From Saccharomonospora glauca K62 (GTDB taxonomy: Bacteria > Actinomycetota > Actinomycetes > Mycobacteriales > Pseudonocardiaceae): DNA of 64,000 bases. The stretch spans positions 62,001 to 126,000 of the forward strand of contig NZ_CM001484.1 of assembly GCF_000243395.2 (NCBI RefSeq). Reading direction: 5' to 3'. Made by a program: the position numbers and the translations under genes. The notes below the pieces were generated by a model. The model searched no databases and was not told the origin of the DNA. It worked only from the letters and a program-made list of their open reading frames with translations. Below, piece after piece: positions 59,406 through 64,000 of this stretch (its first letter is position 1; the number at the start of each line of letters is the position of its first letter).

Positions 59406-59451
59406 GGATCTTGGGAGGGGAACGTGGCGTTGGGCACCCGCCTCCGAAATC

Positions 59452-59484
59452 GTCCGTAATACGGACAGTTTTGTCCGTATTACG
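59452..59484. promoter_or_regulatory. double palindrome operator upstream of gene 59506
   Basis: GTCCGTAATACGGAC is nearly self-complementary, and its second part CGTAATACGGAC pairs exactly with GTCCGTATTACG six bases later, giving two adjacent copies of a TCCGTAnTACGGA-like site. It ends 21 bases before the GTG at 59506, whose operon encodes an IclR regulator. This is a strong candidate for autoregulation. Confidence 0.65.
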
Positions 59485-59505
59485 TTCGCTACTAGCGTGG
59501 GGGAC

Positions 59506-60372
59506 GTGACAAGCGCTGTGGAACTCCCGCCCCCAGGCCCACGTGGAATCCCACCCCTGCTCGCCCGGCTTGTCGACGATTCGGCGCTCTTCCCTCCCAG
59601 CGAGTCGACGATGGCCGACGCGCTGGCCGGTTACCTGGAACACAGGTCGGGGGAGCACGCCGGGGTGCAGGGGGTCTTTCTCTGCCCGGCCTCCCGGCTA
59701 CCCGAGATGATCACAGAGCTGATCAAGATCAGGCCGAAGGAACCGCTGCCCCTGTCCTTGATCATCGACACCGGGCTCGGCGGAGTACCCAAGGCCATCT
59801 CCATCGTCGAGTCGCGTGAGGAACTGTTGTCCCTGCGCATGGTCGAGATGCCCGCGCCCTCGGACGTCGACGAGGTGTGGTTGGAGAGGGTCTCGGAGTT
59901 CGTCCCCGAGGACGTCCACCGCGTCGTCGAGCCCCGCAGGGGAGTGGGCTGGCTGGACGGTGTCCGCAACGTCATCGAGCACGGGAGCTGGCCGAAGATC
60001 CGCTGCGGTGGGGTCTCCAAGGAGAACTTCCCGAGCGTGGACGAGGTGGCCGACTTCCTCGCCGTGGTCAGCAGCGCACCCGGCGCGGCGTTTAAGGCCA
60101 CCAACAGCCTCCACCGGGCCGTGCGGCACACCGACCCCGAGACGGGCTTCGAGCATCACGGATTCCTCAACCTGTTGGTCGCCGTGGCCCGCAGCCTGTC
60201 GGGCGGCAACGTGCGCGAGGCGTTGGAGAGCACCGACGGGGAGGCGCTGGCCGGCGAGGTGTCGGGGCTCGGCGACGAGGCGGCCAAGGCCGTGCGCTCG
60301 GTGTTCTCCTGCTACGCCTCGGCGACGTTCGACGAGTCGATCGCGGACCTGAAGGGGCTGGGCCTGCTGTGA
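59506..60372 (+). CDS. conserved hypothetical protein upstream of IclR regulator
   Basis: 288 residues, soluble. It begins PPPGPRGIPPLLARLVDDSA, then STMADALAGYLEHRSG and VQGVFLCPASRLPEMITELI. The middle (LPLSLIIDTGLGGVPKAISI, LRMVEMPAPSDVDEVWLERV) and the C-terminal FHHGFLNLLVAVA-like segment (EHHGFLNLLVAVARSLSGGN) suggest an alpha/beta barrel-like layout with conserved Lys/His, as in KIRCGGVSKENFPSVDEVAD. I recognise it as a conserved actinobacterial protein but not its function. Its stop overlaps the IclR gene by four bases; a paired palindrome precedes it. Confidence 0.82.
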   Translation: MTSAVELPPPGPRGIPPLLARLVDDSALFPPSESTMADALAGYLEHRSGEHAGVQGVFLCPASRLPEMITELIKIRPKEPLPLSLIIDTGLGGVPKAISIVESREELLSLRMVEMPAPSDVDEVWLERVSEFVPEDVHRVVEPRRGVGWLDGVRNVIEHGSWPKIRCGGVSKENFPSVDEVADFLAVVSSAPGAAFKATNSLHRAVRHTDPETGFEHHGFLNLLVAVARSLSGGNVREALESTDGEALAGEVSGLGDEAAKAVRSVFSCYASATFDESIADLKGLGLL

Positions 60373-61001
60373 CGCGCGAGAGCTCGCTGACGCTGGATCG
60401 CGGGCTCGCACTGTTGCAGGCCGTGGCGGACGCCGCCGGAGCGTCCGCCACGGTGACCGATCTCGCCAAGGCCGTCGGCATGAGCAGGGCGGCCGTCTAC
60501 CGCCTGCTGGTGCCGCTCACCGAACGAGGGCTCGTGTGGCGGGAGGGCAGCCGGGTCCGCCTCGGCGCGGGAGTGTTGCGCCTGGCCGAGCAGATGCTGC
60601 CGCAACTCCGGGCGTCGGCGCGTCCGATCCTGCGCGCGCTCGCCGACGACGTCGGCGCGACCGCCCACCTGTCGGTGGCCGAGGGCGACCAGGTGCACGT
60701 CGTGGCGGTGGCGGAGCCGACACTGACGACGTTCCACGTGGCGTACCGCCTGGGCAGCAGACATCCCGTGTCGCGGGGTGCCGTCGGAAAGGCGCTGAGC
60801 CTGCGCCCGAAGGGCCGGGGCTGGGCGGCCGCGGTGGGGGATCCGCAGCCGGGCGTCTACGGGGTCGCCGCCCCGGTGCGGGGCATCGTCGGGATCAGGG
60901 CAGCCCTGGGGGTGGTGTCGCTGGTGGCGCTGGACAACGCCACGGTCGGGGCGCAGCTCGTCGAGGCCGCGAGCGCGCTGGCCGACGCGTTGCGTGACTA
61001 G
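60369..61001 (+). CDS. IclR-family transcriptional regulator
   Basis: 210 residues, shorter than the usual 250. The winged HTH lies at residues about 8-60 (LDRGLALLQAVADAAGASAT, TDLAKAVGMSRAAVYRLLVP, LTERGLVWREGSRVRLG). The effector domain has LRASARPILRALADDVGATA, HLSVAEGDQVHVVAVAEPTL and HPVSRGAVGKALSL, then is shortened at its C-terminus (YGVAAPVRGIVGIRAALGVV). It is coupled to the preceding gene and probably binds the paired palindrome at 59452-59484. The ligand is unknown. Confidence 0.92.
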   Translation: MTRESSLTLDRGLALLQAVADAAGASATVTDLAKAVGMSRAAVYRLLVPLTERGLVWREGSRVRLGAGVLRLAEQMLPQLRASARPILRALADDVGATAHLSVAEGDQVHVVAVAEPTLTTFHVAYRLGSRHPVSRGAVGKALSLRPKGRGWAAAVGDPQPGVYGVAAPVRGIVGIRAALGVVSLVALDNATVGAQLVEAASALADALRD

Positions 61002-61028
61002 TCGGCCGAAGTCCGAACCGACGGGCGG

Positions 61029-61631
61029 TCAGCCCAGGAGCGCGCTGCCGAAGGCGAGTACCGACAGACCCGCGAAGACGAAGCCCGCGATGCGCTGCAG
61101 CAGCCGGGGCCGCAGCTTCGTCCGGATCTTGCGCCCCAGCAGCACGGCGAGCCCGGCGACGGCGACGAGGGCGGCGAAGGAGCCGAGGCCGACGGCCACC
61201 GGCTGTGCCGAGCGGGCGACGAGCCCGGCGGTCGCGAGCTGGGAGGCGTCGCCCCACTCCGCGGCGAAGAGCACGCCGAACGAGGTCAGCGCCGCGCGCC
61301 GGAACGTCACCGGCGTCGCGCTGCTTCGGGCCGCGTCGTGGGAGCCATCGTCGGCGGGGCGGTAGCCCTCCCGCAGCAACATGGCCGCCCCGACCCCGAA
61401 CAGCACGCCGACCACCACGGAGACGAGTTGATCGGGCAGGAAGGTCAGGACGCTGCCGAAACCGACGGCGATCAGGGCCTGCACGGCGAACGCGGCCGTC
61501 ACCCCGACGAGAACGGCTTTTCCGGGGAAGCGAGTGGTGAGGACCAGCGTCGCCACGAACGTCTTGTCGGGAAGCTCCACGGCCATGACCAGCGCGAAAG
61601 CGGTCACGAAAGCAATGAGAGCGGCAGACAC
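61029..61631 (-). CDS. UPF0016/GDT1-family cation exporter (TMEM165-like)
   Basis: 200 residues, six to seven membrane helices in two inverted halves. Each half carries the family acidic motif: ELPDKT at 19-24 (usual E-x-G-D-K-T, here with Pro for Gly) and EWGDAS at 125-130. Between the halves lies a short polar loop (GYRPADDGSHDAARSSATPV). Relatives export Mn2+ or Ca2+ in exchange for protons. GTG 61631 has a GAGGTGAGGA ribosome site. No Mn-sensing yybP-ykoY-like structure was seen upstream. It is divergent from cydA. Confidence 0.93.
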   Translation of the reverse strand: MSAALIAFVTAFALVMAVELPDKTFVATLVLTTRFPGKAVLVGVTAAFAVQALIAVGFGSVLTFLPDQLVSVVVGVLFGVGAAMLLREGYRPADDGSHDAARSSATPVTFRRAALTSFGVLFAAEWGDASQLATAGLVARSAQPVAVGLGSFAALVAVAGLAVLLGRKIRTKLRPRLLQRIAGFVFAGLSVLAFGSALLG

Positions 61632-61719
61632 GGCAGTTCCTCACCTCTTTCTTCTTCAACGATAAAGGGGGAACTGTGGAAATGCCTAGCCGGTCGATTC
61701 GGCGAATTGTTTTTTAAGG

Positions 61720-61776
61720 TGTGCTGAGAAATTTTCGACGGCGTGCCTGACAAATTTTTTCGGCATGCCGTAACCT
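61720..61776 (+). promoter_or_regulatory. cydA promoter with embedded repeats
   Basis: CTGACA (61747-61752) and TAACCT (61771-61776) with an 18-base spacer form a good sigma-A-type promoter. Arms CGGCGTGCC (61739-61747) and GGCATGCCG (61762-61770) make an inverted repeat with one mismatch covering the -35 and spacer. A related copy (GTGCTGAGAAATTTTCGACG) lies just upstream, giving an imperfect direct repeat. This is probably a redox- or oxygen-responsive operator. Confidence 0.55.
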
Positions 61777-61800
61777 TGGGAGTGACGGCGGCCACGAAAT

Positions 61801-61822
61801 GGTCGGGACCTTGGTCCCGACC
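61801..61822 (+). promoter_or_regulatory. perfect hairpin in cydA leader
   Basis: GGTCGGGACC-TT-GGTCCCGACC: ten-base perfect arms around two bases, 57 bases upstream of the cydA GTG and about 25 downstream of the predicted promoter. Followed by TTT and two more GGGACC words. It could be an attenuator, an mRNA stabiliser or an operator. Confidence 0.5.
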
Positions 61823-61878
61823 TTTCCGGGACCACGGGACCTGACGAGAAAGCCCAGGAAGAGGGCAGAGTCGATCTC

Positions 61879-63372
61879 GTGGAAGTTCTCGACCTCGCAC
61901 GCTGGCAGTTCGGTATCACGACCGTCTACCACTTCCTTATGGTGCCGCTCACCATAGGGCTGTCCATTCTTGTCGCGGGTATGCAGACGGCGTGGGTGCG
62001 AACTGGTGACGAGCGTTACTACCGGATGACCAGGTTCTGGGGGAAGCTCCTGCTCGTCAACTTCGCCATGGGCGTGGTGACGGGCATCGTCCAGGAATTC
62101 CAGTTCGGCATGAACTGGAGCGAGTACTCGCGGTTCGTCGGCGACGTGTTCGGGGCGCCCCTGGCGATGGAGGGCCTGGTCGCGTTCTTCGTGGAGTCGA
62201 CGTTCCTGGGCCTGTGGATCTTCGGGTGGGACCGGTTGCCCAAACGGGTGCACCTGGCGTGTGCCTGGGCGTTCTCGCTGGCCACGGTCGCGTCGGCCTA
62301 CTTCATCCTGGCCGCCAACTCCTGGATGCAGCACCCCGTGGGCGCCGAGTTCGTGGACGGCAGGCCCACGATGACCTCGATCTGGGCGGTGCTGACGAAC
62401 TCGACCGCGCTCGCCGCCATCCCGCACACGATCGCCGGGGCCTTCGCCGTCGCCGCGGCCTTCCTCGTGGGCATCGCGTGCTGGCACCTGTGGCGCAAGC
62501 GGCACACCGACGACCCCGACCGTCCCGTCTGGCGTTCGTCGGTGAAGCTCGGTGCCTGGACCGGCGCGGTGGCGTTCGCGGCGCTCGCGATCACGGGCGA
62601 CGTCCAGGGCAAGTTGATGTTCGAACAGCAGCCGATGAAGATGGCCGCCGCCGAGGCCCTGTGCCACACCGAGCAGCCGGCCAGCTTCTCGGTCATCGCC
62701 GTCGGTGACGTGTCCGACGCCGACTGCGAGAGCGTGAAGACTTTCAACGTGCCGGCCCTGCTGTCGTTCCTGGCCCACGGTGACTTCACCACCGAGGTGA
62801 AGGGCATCGAGCAGTTGGTCGACGAGTACGAGGAGCGCTACGGCACGCACTACCCGGACGACCCGGCGCTGGGGGAGCTCGCGGGTAAGCCCGTCGACTA
62901 CGTGCCGAGTCTGCCGGTGACGTACTGGGGCTTCCGCATCATGATCGGTTTCGGTGCGTTGAGTGCCGCGATCGGCATGGCGGCGCTGTGGCTGACGCGG
63001 GGCGGTCGCATCCCGGAGTCGCGGTGGTTCCCACGGGCGGCGTTGGCCGGGATCGTGTTGCCGTTCATCGCCAACAGCGCGGGCTGGATCTTCACGGAGA
63101 TGGGCAGGCAGCCGTTCGTCGTGGTGCCCAACCCGACGGGCGTGGACGGCGTGTGGATGTACACCGCCATGGCCGTGTCGGACCTGACCGTCGGTGAGGT
63201 GTGGACCTCCCTGATCGCGCTCACCTCGATCTACGCGGTGCTCGCCGTCGTGGAGGTGTTCCTGATCGTGCGCTACGTGCGGGGCGGCGTCGAGGCGGCC
63301 CTGCCTCCGGGCGACGGACGCGGTCCGGACGACAAGCGGGGTTCGGACGATGCGTTGGCCTTCGCGTACTGA
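61879..63372 (+). CDS. cydA: cytochrome bd ubiquinol/menaquinol oxidase subunit I
   Basis: 497 residues with nine or so membrane helices. LARWQFGITTVYHFLMVPLT carries the heme b595 ligand His, VVTGIVQEFQFGMNWSEYSR the conserved Gln/Asn region, and EGLVAFFVESTFLGLWIFGW the Glu-rich helix. The Q-loop is of the short type. GWIFTEMGRQPFVVVPNPTG holds the GRQP block. The enzyme reduces O2 with quinol at high affinity. GTG 61879 after GAGGGCAGAG. It precedes cydB by 144 bases, an unusual gap that contains chromosome-segregation-like sites. Confidence 0.97.
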   Translation: MEVLDLARWQFGITTVYHFLMVPLTIGLSILVAGMQTAWVRTGDERYYRMTRFWGKLLLVNFAMGVVTGIVQEFQFGMNWSEYSRFVGDVFGAPLAMEGLVAFFVESTFLGLWIFGWDRLPKRVHLACAWAFSLATVASAYFILAANSWMQHPVGAEFVDGRPTMTSIWAVLTNSTALAAIPHTIAGAFAVAAAFLVGIACWHLWRKRHTDDPDRPVWRSSVKLGAWTGAVAFAALAITGDVQGKLMFEQQPMKMAAAEALCHTEQPASFSVIAVGDVSDADCESVKTFNVPALLSFLAHGDFTTEVKGIEQLVDEYEERYGTHYPDDPALGELAGKPVDYVPSLPVTYWGFRIMIGFGALSAAIGMAALWLTRGGRIPESRWFPRAALAGIVLPFIANSAGWIFTEMGRQPFVVVPNPTGVDGVWMYTAMAVSDLTVGEVWTSLIALTSIYAVLAVVEVFLIVRYVRGGVEAALPPGDGRGPDDKRGSDDALAFAY

Positions 63373-63433
63373 GGTGGGGAGAGCGGTGACGCGTCTTCAA
63401 GATCAAGTTTTCCACGGGCATCTACCTGCGGTT

Positions 63434-63472
63434 TGTGGACAACTTCGGGAGTTGTCCACAGGGTGTGGATCT
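63434..63472. promoter_or_regulatory. DnaA-box-like cluster in cydA-cydB gap
   Basis: TGTGGACAA (63434-63442) and TTGTCCACA (63452-63460) are inverted copies of the actinobacterial DnaA box TTGTCCACA; together they form a perfect 11-bp-arm hairpin around TCGGG. A third, partial box TGTGGATCT lies at 63464-63472. The hairpin could alternatively act on the cydAB mRNA. Confidence 0.6.
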
Positions 63473-63474
63473 TT

Positions 63475-63490
63475 TGTTTCACGTGAAATA
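63475..63490. other. parS: parS-like ParB-binding site
   Basis: TGTTTCACGTGAAATA differs from the bacterial parS consensus TGTTTCACGTGAAACA at one of 16 positions (15/16). It is 27 bases upstream of cydB. In actinomycetes parS sites cluster around oriC, so this suggests that the window is in the origin-proximal part of the chromosome, although no dnaA/parAB is visible here. Confidence 0.82.
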
Positions 63491-63516
63491 TCGATCTTCG
63501 GGGAAGGGGTTCGCTG

Positions 63517-64000
63517 ATGGACCTGCCCACCCTGTGGTTCTGCATCATCGCCCTGTTCTGGCTCGGCTACCTCTTCCTCGAAGGGTTCGACTTCGGCGTC
63601 GGGATGCTGCTGCCCGTCCTGGGGCGGGACGACACCGAGCGCCGCGTCATGATCAACACGATCGGGCCGGTCTGGGACGGCAACGAGGTGTGGCTCATCG
63701 TCGCCGCCGGAGCCACCTTCGCCGCGTTCCCCGCCTGGTACGCGGGGCTGTTCTCCGCCGCCTACCTCCCGCTGCTCGTGCTGTTGCTCGCCCTCATCGG
63801 GCGCGGAGTGGCGTTCGAGTACCGCGGCAAGGTCGACTCTCCCCGCTGGCGGGCCAACTGGGACCGCGTCATCGTGCTCGGTTCGTGGGTCCCGCCGCTG
63901 GCCGTGGGCCTCATCCTGGCCACGACGGTGTTCGGGCTGCCGCTCGACGCCGACGGCAACCGCGTCGGGTCGGTGCTGGAGGCCGTGCGTTGGGAGACCG
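63517..64000 (+). CDS. cydB: cytochrome bd oxidase subunit II, 3'-truncated
   Basis: The first 161 codons are in the window; the gene continues past its end. LPTLWFCIIALFWLGYLFLE, GFDFGVGMLLPVLGRDDTER and IGPVWDGNEVWLIVAAGATF are the diagnostic CydB opening. ATG 63517 with a GGGGAAGGGG site. It forms the second subunit of cytochrome bd with CydA; CydCD genes, usual in actinomycetes, probably follow outside the window. Confidence 0.95.
   Translation, partial: MDLPTLWFCIIALFWLGYLFLEGFDFGVGMLLPVLGRDDTERRVMINTIGPVWDGNEVWLIVAAGATFAAFPAWYAGLFSAAYLPLLVLLLALIGRGVAFEYRGKVDSPRWRANWDRVIVLGSWVPPLAVGLILATTVFGLPLDADGNRVGSVLEAVRWET

Noticed and set aside
61632-61720. Possible manganese riboswitch (yybP-ykoY) before the UPF0016 gene
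   Set aside because: The leader is too short and lacks the conserved loop sequences of that class.
1-64000. CRISPR arrays, insertion sequences, prophage or rRNA genes
   Set aside because: No regularly spaced repeats, transposase or integrase motifs, att-like duplication or rRNA sequence were seen; gene order looks like ordinary chromosomal DNA.

Overview
The window is high-GC actinomycete DNA. It has many GTG starts, short or four-base gene overlaps, actinobacterial families (SigE-type and anchored ECF sigma factors, IdeR-type iron boxes, DUF4328, DUF5926, TM0106-type nuclease, YcnI/CopC) and no mobile elements. The protein set and style fit Pseudonocardiaceae, most likely Saccharomonospora or a close relative; this is inferred from recognition, not from a search. 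Two BCCT carriers and a complete OpuC-type ABC transporter suggest a salt- or osmostress-tolerant organism.

Layout. 1-11.4 kb: a truncated alpha/beta hydrolase, an LLM oxidoreductase with a CitE-like lyase, an unknown protein, an atypical SDR, a sugar-lactone oxidase divergent from a PLP-fold aldolase/deaminase, a TetR regulator, two small conserved proteins, an XRE-TPR regulator and a phosphotransferase. 11.5-20 kb: copper handling (CopD; CopC-YcnI-membrane protein) split by a BCCT carrier, then the four-gene compatible-solute ABC operon. 20-25.3 kb: small conserved protein, RecB-like nuclease, SDR, gamma-glutamyltransferase and a SnoaL-like protein. 25.5-38.3 kb: a surface-glycan locus of two converging arms (gmd, FkbM methyltransferase, methyltransferase; facing two multi-domain glycosyltransferases, an AlgX-like SGNH protein, a coiled-coil protein with a degenerate methyltransferase domain, and two paralogous membrane proteins). 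38.3-41.4 kb: msrA, tRNA-Gly and an ECF sigma factor fused to a membrane zinc-finger domain. 41.6-47 kb: a LytS/LytTR two-component system with an S49 peptidase, a small membrane protein and an SSS-family symporter. 47-53.4 kb: housekeeping and conserved genes, a P450, CutA and a SigE-type sigma factor with its membrane partner. 53.5-64 kb: ferritin, arginine deiminase, a CPBP protease, a second BCCT carrier, an iron-box-controlled DUF2470 protein, an IclR operon, a UPF0016 exporter and cydAB (cydB cut by the window end).

The non-coding sites are among the most informative items: three head-to-tail 20-bp iron-box-like units before ferritin, a near-consensus iron box before the DUF2470 gene, a near-perfect parS site with DnaA-box-like sequences between cydA and cydB, a promoter-embedded operator before cydA, and several perfect palindromes that look like operators or terminators. 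The glycan locus, with three coiled-coil tails and a decayed methyltransferase motif, is the best candidate for an undescribed system.
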